Below, in pieces: positions 45,691 to 59,163 of a DNA stretch of 64,000 bases. The stretch covers positions 10,247,538-10,311,537 of the forward strand of contig OX467091.1 of assembly GCA_950106755.1 (NCBI GenBank). The letters run 5' to 3'. Within the stretch, counting starts at the first letter, position 1. Every line of letters begins with the position of its first letter. This DNA comes from Climacium dendroides. Taxonomy: Eukaryota; Streptophyta; Bryopsida; Hypnales; Climaciaceae. Below the pieces are notes generated by a model that saw only the letters and a program-made list of their open reading frames with translations, was not told the origin of the DNA and ran no database searches. A program made the translations under genes and the position numbers.

Positions 45691-48600
45691 TATAGATTAA
45701 ACCATTCAAGATGTAATGTAGGATTCCTTGAAAATTGTTGTTGATATTGCATCATCAAATCAAAACAACTTTTTGTCCAAGAACAAAAGCTCCAAAAGGT
45801 ATGTCCCTCTCCAAAGATAATTTTTACTTTGTTAGGTTTTATTTACTACATTTTGTAAAATAAATAAGTTATAAGAAAATTGAATGAAATAAATAAAACA
45901 AAAATGACAAAATTCTTACTTGCAATTTTTCTAGGGGACAACCAACCAAGATTTTTGTACAAGTTTCAATAGCAAAGATTTCAACAATTATTGCATTAGA
46001 AGATTAAATACAATAGGGGGAACATGGCCGTCCTAAAAAGGTTCTATGCCAAAATGTGGTTAACCTCTAAACTATAGTAAAGTGAGTTATAGTATGCATA
46101 TTTTTTCCCTCATACACTTTGATGTTTTCTTCTTTGCAACTAAACAGCCACCTATAATTTTTAGAAACAATAAACACCAACTCAACAAAGAATTGTGATA
46201 CACATTCCAAGTTTTAAATTCATTTGTTTTAGAACTCTTTAAACACACAATCAATCAAACCCTATACATCATCATTCTCTATCATTATGCCCCCCAAATC
46301 CACCATATCCTCTCCTACATGGCCCATCTATTCTCTTATAGACACCCCTTCTACTTCGTCTCTGACCTTTTTCTCTCCCCTCTAAATCCCTCCTCTCCTC
46401 CTTTGATCCAAAAGCTAGTGCAAGTGCAACTCCTTTGACAAGTGAGCCTTATTGTTTTTCAATCTTTGAATTGAACTTTCTCCAACAATATTCAACAAGC
46501 AGCAAAGTGCCTACATAAACAAAGAAATTATCACTACAAACACCTTAAAGAAGAACTCATATCAACAAAAATAATCAATGAGGATGAAGACTTACTACAA
46601 TCTTTCTAGCTCCATACCATTCCCTTCGAGCTACCTTGTCGAAATTGTTAGCAACACATAGGTGAACCAAGTTTAGGAATTTGGTTTCAAAGAGAGATGA
46701 ATAAGAAGATCCCAAATGCATTATTATATTAGCATGTAAGTTGACTATTTTTGGATCAAGTTGTTGTTCATAAGCTAGTTTGCAAAGTTGTGGGCTTCAT
46801 AAGTTGCTTTTGCTTTTGATTCTTGGAGCTATATTGCGCCAACGCACCACCCACCATTAATGATTTATTTTTGTCTTCAATGAGATTCTCATGATCCATA
46901 TCAAATTATTGATAGAGGATGTTGTCAATGTTTCTATGTCATGATTGAAACTTTTTGAAATTTGGTATTGACAACAATATGGTCTAATCTATTTTTATAC
47001 TTGTTGAAATTTCTAAAATTGCAATACTTATTTAATTCTATTCTATTACATTTTCAACAATAAAGACATGTAATTATTTTAGAAATTAGGCAAAAATTTT
47101 AATAATCAATTTGAGCAAAAGTTGTTGGTAAGGTATAGTACTTTGTATTCTAAGAGTAATATACAAGACCATATATATGGTCTCCATCAAGCCTTTAAGG
47201 ATTAAAAAATCATGTTTAATGAAGACAAGAAAATCTAAGTTTGAATTTTAAACTACCAAAATGGAGTTCATTAGAAGCAAGCTACTAAGAATGGTTCTTT
47301 GGTAAATCATATTGAAGAAATCAAACACAAGCAAAAAACCAAAAATGGCATAACAAATTCTTAAAAGATTGAAAGTTTTTAAATTTGAAGATATTGGAAA
47401 TTTCAAATGTTATAAGTACATTTTATTGTTGACAATAATTTCTTAGGAATAGTTTTGAAAAATGGAAGTTGGTGTTTATCTAATGCATTTAAAGTGAAGA
47501 ACTTACAAAAGGATGGACAAATCTCATAACAATCTTGAACATACTATTTGAAAAAAATATATTCATGGCTTTACTATTATATGGTTTAAGTTGTATTACT
47601 TCAAAATAAAAAAGACTTGTTGCAATACTAAAACTAACAAATGACTCCACGTACATCAATACATAAACCAACTCTAATCTACAAGTCATTATTAGATTTT
47701 ACTAAACTATTATTAATTCCTAAAAAAGAATTCAATATTTTTAGAAATTTGTTTATCTTCAAGCTAAACTTTTGGTTTATAAAAAATGTTTTAAAAAAAT
47801 CTTTGTATAATAATATGAAAAAATTGCATATAAGTGTATTTGATAATTAACATTTGAATGAAAAAAATAATTACAAAGTATCCAACATTAATAGGACTCA
47901 AAATTTACTTTAATAAAAAATAAAGGTTGTTTTGAAGAATATATCTTTGGCCTTGTTTGGCAAATAATCAATTTAAGTAGAAATTTATTCAATCAATGCA
48001 ATATTCATATTTTTGAAATGTAAATTATATATATTTTAGGTGAATTGTCAAAGTAAAATTGATTCAATAAATTTTTATAATTTATTTTTAAATTAATTGG
48101 ATATATAATTTTTATTCATAATGTTCATTATTAATAACGTTTTTTAACAAATACCACAAAAAATTATAAAACATGTATTTTATATATTTTTTAAATATTG
48201 TTCTAGACCCATTGGATTATTAGAGGTTTGGACAACGAATCCTTGTACACTTCTACATATGTGCTCTTGTTAAGGAAATGATGTAAATGAATGTTTGTAG
48301 CATGATATGAATCAAAACGCAATGTTTGTGGCATATGCTATCACAAAAAGCTTGTAGAAAGATTTATTAGGCTCTTGCATGATGTTGATATAATGGTAGG
48401 AATCACCCTCATGATTCAACAACATATCTTCCAATTAGGTCTCAACCTTAATCTCTAAAGACCACTTCTCTCTTTGGGTGACAATTTGGTGTTTGGATAG
48501 ATTCCAATGATCTCAATTTTTGATGAAACTTTTTGAAGACATGTATTTTCATGAGAGATTTGTGAAAATATATTTTTTTATTTCAATTCAATGTCAAGCG

Positions 48601-50207
48601 AAGAAATTATAGGCTTTTTTTAGGCAAAATTCAAGTTAAGGGACAAGTTAGGCTTGCCAAATTTTTTTATTGATTGAAAAAGGAGAGGGCTTGCGTAAAC
48701 AAAATGTAGGTAGGATAGGTAATGGGCAAGAATAAAGTGTTCCATCATTGATTTGCTTTCCCAATACTAGGTGAGGTTAGTATCCCTAATTGTTAGTATT
48801 CCTAGACTAAAGGATACGGAAAAGGCTATATAGGTGAATTATAGGTGATTATAATTCATTTCTATCAATCCTAACCTAATTTTCATTCGGTTTTCTTTCC
48901 ATTCATCTAAATGTTCACTCAAATTTAATTATATTCAGCTATAATGCTTATAAATTCTTGCTTTAATTGAATTAGTTTGTGTAATGTTAAACAAATTGTC
49001 ATATATATATATATACACTTTCATGCACTTGAAACTCATTTGATAGGTAATCCTTTGATTGACTTGAAAGTCACCAATCCATTTGCTTGCTTGCATGTCC
49101 TTACTCAATGATATGCACAAGTTCACAATCCCGTTCACAATTTGCAATCTTTTGTAATTGTTAGCATATAGTTTGATTGCTTATGGCCTTTATACAACTT
49201 GTTTTTCTCATTTTCTCAAGAGCATGTGTGTAGTTGCTCTACAATAAATAAAAAATGGATAAGATTTGAATGAATCACTTTAATGAACTTCAAAAAATAT
49301 GGTTTTTATGAATTAAAACAATTAGGAAAAAAACCCTATTAAGTAATAAAGTTTTTTGTAGTAAAGTTTGTACAATATAGAACCCAAAAAATTAGGTATG
49401 CAATTCAATTTTCTTAAATTTTAGTAAGCAACTTGGTCCAACTCTCTATTTTATAAGTGCCCTTGTATCTTAAGTCTTGTAATGACAAAAGTTGGTTTAT
49501 ATAGTTGATTGGAATTATTGTGATTCAATTGTACCAAAGCCAATAAATTATGAAGAGAGCTCAATTTTTTCCAATGCCTTATGATGTTGACTTCAAATTT
49601 TGAAGGTTTGAGCTTTGACATGAAGTAACAACATTACAATATAATTGTGTTTTGTACATATATAAGCAATGCTAGAAATGTTTAGCAATTATATTTCCTA
49701 TTGCATGCTTAGTTATGCATCGTTTTTTTTATCACAAATTTTTGTTGACATTAATTATCTTATTCTTTTCACAATGATTCAATTGCTGAAGCAATGACTT
49801 CTCACTCGTGTTAGAGTGACTTGGAGGGACCATGACATTTCTAGAAATATATGGCTTGGAAATGATTGCCAATGTTGTATTGATTTTATGGAGATTTTTT
49901 TTTTGAGGACAATGTTGAGTGATGCTAAAGAAATAATAATTTTATAGTCAACAAACTTGGAAGTCTAAAAGATCCTTGTTGCAATGACTATCCATGAGGC
50001 ATTTTTTGGAGCACATTTAGCATTGTTATACCAATCAATAGCCAACTTTACAAATTTCAAGTCAATACTAGTTTATCATTCTTATATATCAATTTTCATT
50101 ATGGTGTGTACAAAGCTTGTGATGAATAAAATTTAGATGCAAAATATACATTAATCTAGAGAGACTATTCTCTATTATTTTGATTTTTGGAATTTCATTA
50201 GCAAAAA
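45691..50207. other. AT-rich intergenic, no gene
   Basis: No coding signal before the CFAP65 start. It includes a short (TA)n run near 49000-49015 and a diverged relative of the 910-bp repeat at about 48448-48660. A less AT-rich patch at about 46260-46900 was read on both strands without recognising a gene. Confidence 0.5.
48448..48660 (+). repeat. Diverged partial relative of the 910-bp repeat
   Basis: Shares the order 'aatctctaaag', 'ggtgtttggatagattccaatgatctcaat' (compare 'ggattttggacaggctcctatggtctcaat' in copy A), 'tgaagac/ta' and 'aggcttttttt'. The match is weak and partial. Confidence 0.4.
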
Positions 50208-53200
50208 ATGAAGATGTTTGAAGCTCCAAAGCATGGAGTGGAGAGTCTAAAAAATGATAGAGACCTTCGAAAAATTCGCCTCAAATTGGATTGTCCAAGT
50301 GAGGTAGAATGGGAGAGATGGAAACCAGGGCGAGAATACCAAAAGACTTTTTTTGTGAAGAACATATTGAATAAAGTACAGGTATGTTTATTTATACAAA
50401 GCAAAAGAATATAGCAATCTTGCAAATTTGGATCAATGAAAAAAGATGTACCCAATATAATCTATTGAATTTGTATTTGTATTTTACCAAAATAAAAAAT
50501 ATTATATATAAACATATCTTCAAAAATAGACTTGACTAAGAAGCACAATTATAATTGTGCTATGTGATGCAATAATTCATCTAAATGTCTATCATTCTTA
50601 TTTTTGATTGATATTAATATGACCCTCGTTCATTTATTGGTGTCTTACATTATGAACCTTTGATGATTTTTTTAATGTTGACTAACTAATGTGAAACCTG
50701 ATTTCTAAAAAGAAGAGTAATTGTAGTCTTATGACCAACTTCACTGAAGAGTCTATTGAGGATGGTTGTACTATCTAAATCTAATTTTTAAGGGTATTGT
50801 AAATTGTAAAATGCAGACATTGCGATGGGAGGAACCCACCTCACCTTATTTTAAGACTAATTTTCAAGAATCCCACGCAAGGTTGAACCCAGGCATGACT
50901 GTTGCAATTATTATTTACTTCCTTCCTAAGAGTGTTGAAGAATATTACAGCACAATTCCTTTCCGAACAACTCGGGTAAACTCTCATTTATCATTGGTGA
51001 TGTCCATACCATCTAGCATATTAACAGAAAAAATGTGTTCCATTATATATTGATCAAAAGTAGTACATCAAACTTCATATTTTGTCAATAAATGTATGCA
51101 TATTCAATGAAAATAAACATCATGGAATAAGTTTCTACAATGCCCAAATTAAATGCACTAATCTAAATTTTGAAGTTTTTATGCTATAACCCTAGAAGGC
51201 TGCTACAAACCTAAAAGGTGACTTTACAAAGAACAAACCTAATGGTCCAATAATTGAAGTATTTTGGTGACTACTTTGGTTGTGGGAGGCCACATTCTTC
51301 CAGGGTTAATCATCTTGATTATGCTCTGAAATTTTATTTTATTTTATTTTCAGGGACCTTTCACTTTGCATTTGAGAGGTTTGCTTCCATTTGTAAATTT
51401 GGGGCTTCCAGTGCACGTTGATTACAAGTATTGTCCAGTCAAAGATATCACCACCAAGACATTTGACATTCACAACGATCAAGACTTCATTGTTGGATTC
51501 AAATGGGTTTCGGTGACTCACCCTTTTTCAATTACACCAGTTCAAGGGAATTTGAAGCCCGGACAGGTTGCTACAATGTCTTGCCACTTCTGTCCTGACG
51601 ACGCAACAGCTTACAAGGGAATTGTAAGACATCCTTCAACCTTGTGAGTTTCCATAAATTCATGCCTGCAAAACAAAGGACTTTTGAAGCTCATAATGCC
51701 ACCAAGAAGAATTGAACAATTTTTCATTGACACAATTTGTAGAATAATTTTATTTTCTACTGACAACCATTATAGTTGTCTTATGATTGACTACTTCTGA
51801 AGTATGAGGATACTAACTGCAGGTAAAATCACAATTTCCAGGCGAGTATTGGAACAACAACAAAGACAACAGGACAGGTTAAATTGTTTGGCATTGGGAA
51901 ATACACCTTTCTAACCTTACTTTATCAAGTAATGGAATTCGGAGATGTCCTCAACCGAACATCAAAAGAAATGGAGCAAAGGGTAACCAATATATCTCCA
52001 GTGATAGCACACTTCACCATTCAGAGAGTTGAAGCTTGGTATTATGGGCACGACAGTGTATTTACAATCAGCCCAATGAAAGGATCGGTTCCACCAAATT
52101 CATTCATTCCTCTCAAGGTTCCATTTCTCGCCAGTCATCTACTTAGTACCTCAATCTTTTTCTTTTATTAGGTAACGATTTGTTGATTTACAATTAGAAT
52201 ATATTTCTAGAGAAATAGAGTTCCCCAATGCTGAAAATTGAGAAGATATTAGAGTTAATCCTGAAAATTGAGAAGATATTAGAGTTAATCGTAAAATGTG
52301 TACAATGTGTGTGCAATGAGGGACCAAGAGCCAGAGTTGGAGAAAAACACAGGACAAAACTACTTGAAGCATCAAAACTAGGGTCTGATGGAGTTTGGTG
52401 CTGTGTTTCTTTTGTACTAGTCTTAGTTACACCTTCCTCTGACACCCCTCGTACAAACTGGGGTTCACTTTCCGATTAATACTATTATATATCACAGGAT
52501 TACAATAATCTTGAGAAGGGGGATGGTACCGTTTGGTAGAAAGTTTGTGGGCCTAGGTGGATGCGATGGTAAGGAGCCTGCTCTCCGCTCTCTGTTGCAG
52601 GTACTTTACCATCCAGTTGTAGCCGGAACCTTCTCTTTTGAGCAATTTGAAGTCGTGACATCTCAGGCTCGTCGTGCCCTGTTTGCTTGCTCAGGGACTG
52701 CAGCTCGCCCAGTCATCAAACTCTCTGTTCCTTTCATGGATTTTGGTAGTGTGGAGAGTGGCAGTTTTTCTCACCGAACTGTAACCTTGGAAAATCACTC
52801 GGCCGCTCCCGTCCATTTCCAATTTGTCACCGACGAAATCCGATATTTTGAGTGGTCACAAACGAGGGCGGTTGTGAATCCGAATCGATCAATACTCCTT
52901 CACTGCAATTTCCGACCTGTGGAGACGGCCAATTACTACAAGCGTGTGTTCATCATCCTTGAAGATCAATATCCACTCTTTGTTGATTTGATGGGAACAA
53001 GCTATAAGGTTGCATTGAGAGCTGCCACCATATTGCCCTACCATGTTTACGAGCATCGCGAGAATCTCAAGCTGATAATAGCAGAAAGGGAAATGGCCCA
53101 TGTATTAAAGAAAGATGTACCTGAATTGGCCGCATTTCGAGACCATGAAGATGATGAAATTGCAGCCAAGTATTTTGACCCGATGGATATCTTCTATGGG

Positions 53201-56200
53201 GACCCAACCGACGACACTCAAGATGATCCTCCGGAGTGGTCATGGCTTGAAACTCCTACTGGACAGCACGTGAAGTTCCGAAGCAGTGGGATGCGGAGCC
53301 CGGGTACCTCCTCGGGAGCCCTGGCCAACATGTTGCTAAATTCGGAACCACAAGAGGCTCTATTGTTTCCACGTTCTCATGATTGGGATATTCAGGTAAT
53401 AATAACTGCAATGGCTTTCACAAACGAGATGAATTTTCACTTACATTTTTCATGTATGCGGCTATTCTTTAGTCCAGAGTAGGCGTACACAATTGGAAGT
53501 TCAAAACGGTGTAACCAACATACTTAAATTTAAAAAATGGTTTAGTCTGTTAGCATCAGAATTTTATTCTCTAAAAATTCTTTGTTCACCATTGGCCTAG
53601 TAAGAATAAAAACCACTTGGTCGTGCAGATACCTGAAAACAATGACGGCTTGGTGATGTACCATAGGCAAGAGGCCACAGGAAGAGTATCAGCCTTCGAG
53701 TGCTGGGAGGAGTTTTTCATCGGGCGAATGGTAGATTGGGATCCCATTACTATCGACACCAAATATTTGGACTTTGGCCTTGGCAAGCCCATTGTTGAAA
53801 CACCTGAAAAAATTGTATACGTCAAGAACAATCTTGCAGACCCTGTTACCGTGATGTGGATGGCACCGTGGGAGTACGAGCATCCACATATTGCATTGCA
53901 TCGAGCTAGATATGTAGCTAGTAAACTTCCTGCAAAGACGAACTCTGTATTAGAACCATTAAAGACTCTGTTTCAAATCAACCCCGAAAAGTCGAAAATT
54001 GCAGCAGGATCTTCTGTGCCATTTAGTATCACATTCAGGCCACTACAGGTAAACATGAGTTCAACTTTGTTGATCACTTGAGGTGTTACTTGTCAAATGA
54101 TAAATGTCTAGTTTGAATATTAAAAGTACAAACTATTTTGTAGAATTTTGATACAACCTAGCTTGTTGTGACTGAACTACTTTTATACAGGGTGACATGT
54201 TCTATTTCCAACTAATATCGTGTTTCGCATGGACTCAAACTTCTTACCATGTAGTGCCGTGTTGGTCATCTACCGTGCACACGTCTGGAAATTCATTCCA
54301 AGACAGAAGCCATATTTTTCTGCCCTTGGCATCACTTTCTACGCACAAAGTTATCTTTCCACCTGCCGCAAAAGGAACATCAGTTTTCCAAAATATAATG
54401 ATCTACAACCATGATGCCAATACGCCTCTTAGGTTTGCATACGTTTAAAATGAAATCCTTACTCATTTTACTTGCTACTTAGTAATTTTTCATAGACAAT
54501 GCCATTAATAAATGAAATTGATGTGGGAGTGAGTTCCAATGAAGTCCCTCTCACCAGATGAATATCCAAACCAACTCATATATGCTTTGAAAACAGTTTG
54601 TTGCTTAATGTATATGCTTTGAATACAGTTTGTTCAATATTGTATAAATATAACACTGATTAACTTAGAAACTCTTCTCATGCTTTCAACATTATTTTGA
54701 CATTGTCAACCCATTGCTGTTGACGGAAAATTGAATGTACTGAGTGACTTGCAGGTATCACTGGATGAGTGAGCATTTACCTGCAGAGTTTCGAATGAAA
54801 CCATCTCATGGACTGATTCCAACTAAGGATTTTCACATTATCAGTTTTAGATTTGATGCTGGCGAGCCCAAAGTCAGCCTTGGGCGTGTAGTCGTTCATC
54901 TTAATGACTCCGCAACTACCACAATGCAAGTCAATCTTACGGCCACCAGTCACATTGCGAAGGTATAGTACACTCTCTAGTCATCTCCGCTCACTAAATG
55001 GCAAATCAAGGAACTTCCTTTACCAACATGATATTCAAATTGTTGAATGCTTTAGGTAGAACAGATTCTTGAATAGAACGCGTGAGTATTTTTAGCACTT
55101 GATTTAGACAGTTTCCTTCCACACTAACATGACATTCTAAACCCTGTCAACTCCCTGGATATTGGGAAGGGATATACCCCGACATACCTGGGAGAACCTT
55201 TGGGTTCAGATGAATTATCCAATAACTGGCTCTGACAAGCTAGCTGAAAATGTGAGTACTCACTGTAGCAAAGGGGCTCCCTGCAAGATGTTAAGAATGT
55301 TATGAATGGAAAATGCAGGTGCGGTTGGAGAGGTGGGATCAAGCAGTGTGTTTCAAGCCTACAAGTATTGGGACACAAGCGATACTAAACGTAACAATTA
55401 TCAATTCGGGTGCTATACCGGCAAATTTTGAGTGGCAAATTCCTGAGAAATATGCCAAGATCTTTTACATTAAACCTGAATATGGTCTTCTAAAAGCAGG
55501 GGAAAGACGTTCCATAGAATTTTCGTTCTTTCCGAAAACAAAAAAACTCTATTATTGTAAAGTCCATTGCTTGTATGCCGCTGTTCTTGAAAAGGCCTTT
55601 GTTCAAGACAATACCCATCTAATTGAGGGCGTCACAAGTAATGATTTAGATGAGTTTCTTTTAGTTGTGAACGGGGTAGGTATCTCTCAGTCAATTAGTA
55701 TAACTCCTGGAAAACTGGAGTACGGTACAGTTGTAACTGGATTTCCCTACAAGCAGACAATCACACTTTTCAACCCAAGTGTGGGAAATTTGCGGTTTTT
55801 GTTAGAATATGAGCACGGGCCACGCGTCGGACATGATTCATACCACTTGATTTTGGATTGCAAAAGAGGCATACTCCCCGGCGGCTTGACCAAGACTATA
55901 ACCGTAACTTTGCATCCAACAAAGGCACAGGTCTATGATTTCAAAATCATTTGTAAGACGTTCTTACCTCCAATAGCCTTGAGTTTTGAAGAAGCCACCT
56001 TTCAAGAATTGCGAGAGAAAGGCGGTCACGAGACACGATACGATGAGAGTGATGAAGCGGTGGAGTCTACGGCTTCCTGTCCTCTGGCCATGAATGCCAT
56101 CCACCCAACAGTTCAAATTGTTAGTGCAAGAGCCCATGGATTGAGTGCACCTCAATTTTTCCGTTCCCGTTTGGTCAAGAAATGGAACCAGGATCTAAGA

Positions 56201-58361
56201 GAAGGAAAGATTGTCTTAAGGTCCAATGGAAGGGTGGTGTATCAAGAGTTGTTTTGTTTGGGAGCTGCAATCGAGGATAGTCCAGAGGACTATTCATTGG
56301 ATTTGGGCTATCGACAATTGGGCACAAGGTCTTCTATCGTGTGGTTGGGGTTCAAAAGTGGAACCGTTTTGCCGGTTAGCTGGAGATTCAGACTTTGGAA
56401 TGATACAGATATTGACGTAGAGAATTGGGTAATGGAGGCACCAGCTACAGATCATGAAAATGATCTCCTGCTAATGCGTCCGTACTTTGAGATTGAACCT
56501 CAGAAAGGAAAGCTTGAGCCTGGAGAGACAGCCTTCGTAAAATTCTCCTACCTATCAAATGTGGAAGGGAGGCACGAGTTTCCAGTCATTCTTGAAATCC
56601 AGGATGGTCGAACTGTGCACGTTAATCTCAGAGGCACAACAATCATAGAAAAACCAAATGTGTTGATATACCAACCTGACACACAGTTTCTTAAATCTAT
56701 GGTTGTAGGAGATGTTAATCCACCCATCCAAACGACTGAACTCATCAACAACTGCAGTGTGGACATGAAGTATGAGATAGATATGGCACCTCTTGTTCAA
56801 ATGCAGAAAAAGAACCATGGTTTTCGAGTGCTGTGGTGCTTCAATCCGTCTGGCGTCATCCCTCCAATGCAATCAGTTTTGGTGCATTGGCTTTTCCAGC
56901 CCCTGGAAGCCAAGATCTACGCAGCTGAAATTTCAGTTCACGTGGAATATGGAGAAGGGGGTCTTTTAAAAATTGAAGGAAGGGGTCGCCTTCCTTGTGA
57001 GTCGTATGATCCAACATCCACAGATGGCAATCATCCACGATTGTCAGGAACACCCTATGAATGGCCCGGGCTTCCATCCGTATTGTCTAGTGATCTCATC
57101 GATTTTGGAGTTGTTGAGGAGCTATCTGTAACCAAGAAATTGGTGGCCGTACAAAACTTGTTACCTAAAAATCCGGTAACTAATCTTGTCCATTTGCATG
57201 TTCATTGTGCTTGATGTTAGCATATTTTTGTGATGCTCTCCCTCAAGGGGAACAACAAATATGATTCTCTAATAGAATACTTGTGTACCCCTACAGATTG
57301 CATATTGGTGGAAAAAAAGTGTAGCAGCAGCTGAGCAGCTTGATGGCCAATTGACAATCGAGCCAGAGAGAGGAGTCTTGGATCCAGGCAAGCGATTGCT
57401 ATGCAAGATTGAGTTTCTTGCTGGAGTGCGGCCGCAACTTTTTGAGACCACTGTCCACCTAGAGGTCAGTGTGTTGCTCGTGGATCCCGAAAATTCGTTA
57501 ACCAACGGTTCTTCCTCACCGACTGAAGCAAGTTCAGAGATAATAGTGGATACATGGCCAAAGGAACTCGGCTCCTACATGTGGAACAAGAATTTCCAAC
57601 ATAAGTCGGTCTTAACACTGTCCACAATTTCATCAAGGTCCAAAGTAACGGATTTTGCATTAGCAAAACTGGCTGCAAATCCTTACCTCCATTTCTTTGA
57701 GCGCATGGATGACGACGAGGCTAGTACTCCTCCTGCCACCAACTTCTTGCTTTACCTCACAGTAATTGGGCAAATCAAGATAAAGCACTTCCACCCAACC
57801 ACTGAAGACCTTCTTTCCGCTGAAGACCGTCTGCCATGGACGCCCCAAGAGAGATCCGAGATTGAAATAAGAACTGAATTTGTAAATGGTATCATGCTGG
57901 AGCTTCTGCAGGAGTCCTTGCACGATGAAACTCACGATGAGACCTTTCGATCACTCGACACTGGCGTACAGTTGTGTTTTGAAGAGATTCAACAGGCGTA
58001 CCCGAGGCCCTTGACGAAGGATGAAGCATTTGCCGAGTTATTCATGAACTTGGGAGAAGGGGAGCTACCACCACGTCCTGATGGGTCCAAAACAGAAGGT
58101 ACACCGGAAGAACCAAGAGAATCACTTGCTGTCATACCCGGTACACGAAAAAGCTCAAAGAAGACCCTCAAGCCTTTAGATCCCAAAGTTCCTCGTCCGA
58201 GTGCGCTGGTGAGGGCAATCAAGGGCGAAGTGGAAGACGAGGAGGAAGTAGAACCTGATTCTCCAGATTACTCAAATATGGCCGCTTTAGTGGAAACCGC
58301 TGAGCTCTTATTAGAAGACGCGCTCTTCAGTGTGACCGCCGAGATTTTCGAGGGTGACTAA
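50208..58361 (+). CDS. CFAP65: Cilia- and flagella-associated protein 65 (CFAP65/CCDC108)
   Basis: Ten exons join in phase: 50208-50381, 50817-50975, 51354-51623, 51842-52117, 52601-53395, 53629-54048, 54191-54432, 54755-54962, 55319-57175 and 57297-58361, giving 1821 residues, near the family's usual ~1900. The protein is a chain of ASH/MSP-like immunoglobulin folds. Repeated blocks include FKWVSVTHPFSITPVQGNLK, LSVPFMDFGSVESGSFSHR, YLDFGLGKPIVETPEKIVYV, KLEYGTVVTGFPYKQTITLF and FEIEPQKGKLEPGETAF, each the DFG-x-V / P-x-x-G-x-L-x-P-G pattern of this fold. The C-terminal ~150 residues are acidic and Ser/Pro-rich. CFAP65 works in the axoneme and central apparatus of motile cilia and is needed for sperm flagella. 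Its presence implies swimming sperm in this plant. Exon 4's donor (AAG|GTTCCA) is the weakest border. The start ATG has a second ATG two codons later. Confidence 0.93.
52231..52290 (+). repeat. Perfect 30-bp tandem duplication in a CFAP65 intron
   Basis: CTGAAAATTGAGAAGATATT followed by AGAGTTAATC occurs twice back to back without a mismatch in intron 4 (52118-52600). The identity suggests a recent event, and length polymorphism is likely. Confidence 0.95.
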
Positions 58362-59163
58362 GACACACTGTGCCCGAGTTACCATTCCTGTTGTACATTA
58401 AACCGGTTACTGTAAGGTCGGACCAGAACCATGATTTTTTCCTGACGAGAAGCGCTTTCTACGCCAAGACGACTGAGCTATTTAAGAGGTGAAATGCTAA
58501 ATACCTCCTGTCCACAAATTTGCAGGTGAAAACAATATTTTTAACCTTCAGCAAACTCTGGAAATTCCTCTTCCTCTTCCTCCTCTTAAACCACGATTCG
58601 AACATTCCCTTCTAAGCACAAGGAAAGGTCCGACTGTCTCGTCATTGGTGGTTGCTTGTTGAGTATCTTTCACATCGCCTCATATGAGAAAGGAGATCTG
58701 CACACGATCCCGCTCATGCTGTTTAATTGCATTATTGTAAACGAACGTCGGTACACCCCACAGATTTATGAATTCAAATACTACAATAGACTAGAGGACT
58801 GGAACAAAAACAATTTTGGAAATTGCTACTCATAGAAAGCAAGGATAGAGAAGCTCTACAACTTGGTCCAGACAGTGACTAGAAAAAACGGTTGTAGAAC
58901 ACTCAAACATGTTACACAAAGTATCTATTGCCACAGTGAATCAAAACTCTTAGCTTCTACAAAACATCTTCCGAATAGTGGTGATGTATCCCTTCCTACA
59001 TACAGTACTTCACTAGAAGAATAAAGACTGACATCCATAGCTTAAGCCACTCTTCCTCTACAGCTTTATCACCAAGCTCTGCAAGTAGATATAAGACTAC
59101 ATAAGGGTCACGAGCTTGTAATCAACCACGGGTCAAAATACTTGTCCAGCTCATGCGCAAACG
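58362..59163. other. Convergent 3' regions of CFAP65 and ALG5
   Basis: The 800 bp between the two stop codons has no coding signal. The two genes face each other, so both 3'UTRs must lie here and may overlap. Confidence 0.6.

Noticed and set aside
46260..46900. Less AT-rich patch that might be a gene fragment
   Set aside because: Read on both strands; no consistent frame or motif found.
52511..52600. Open frame running into CFAP65 exon 5 from upstream (MRRGMVPFGRKF..)
   Set aside because: The acceptor TGTTGCAG at 52600 gives perfect phase continuity with exon 4, and the upstream residues do not fit the family. Treated as intron.
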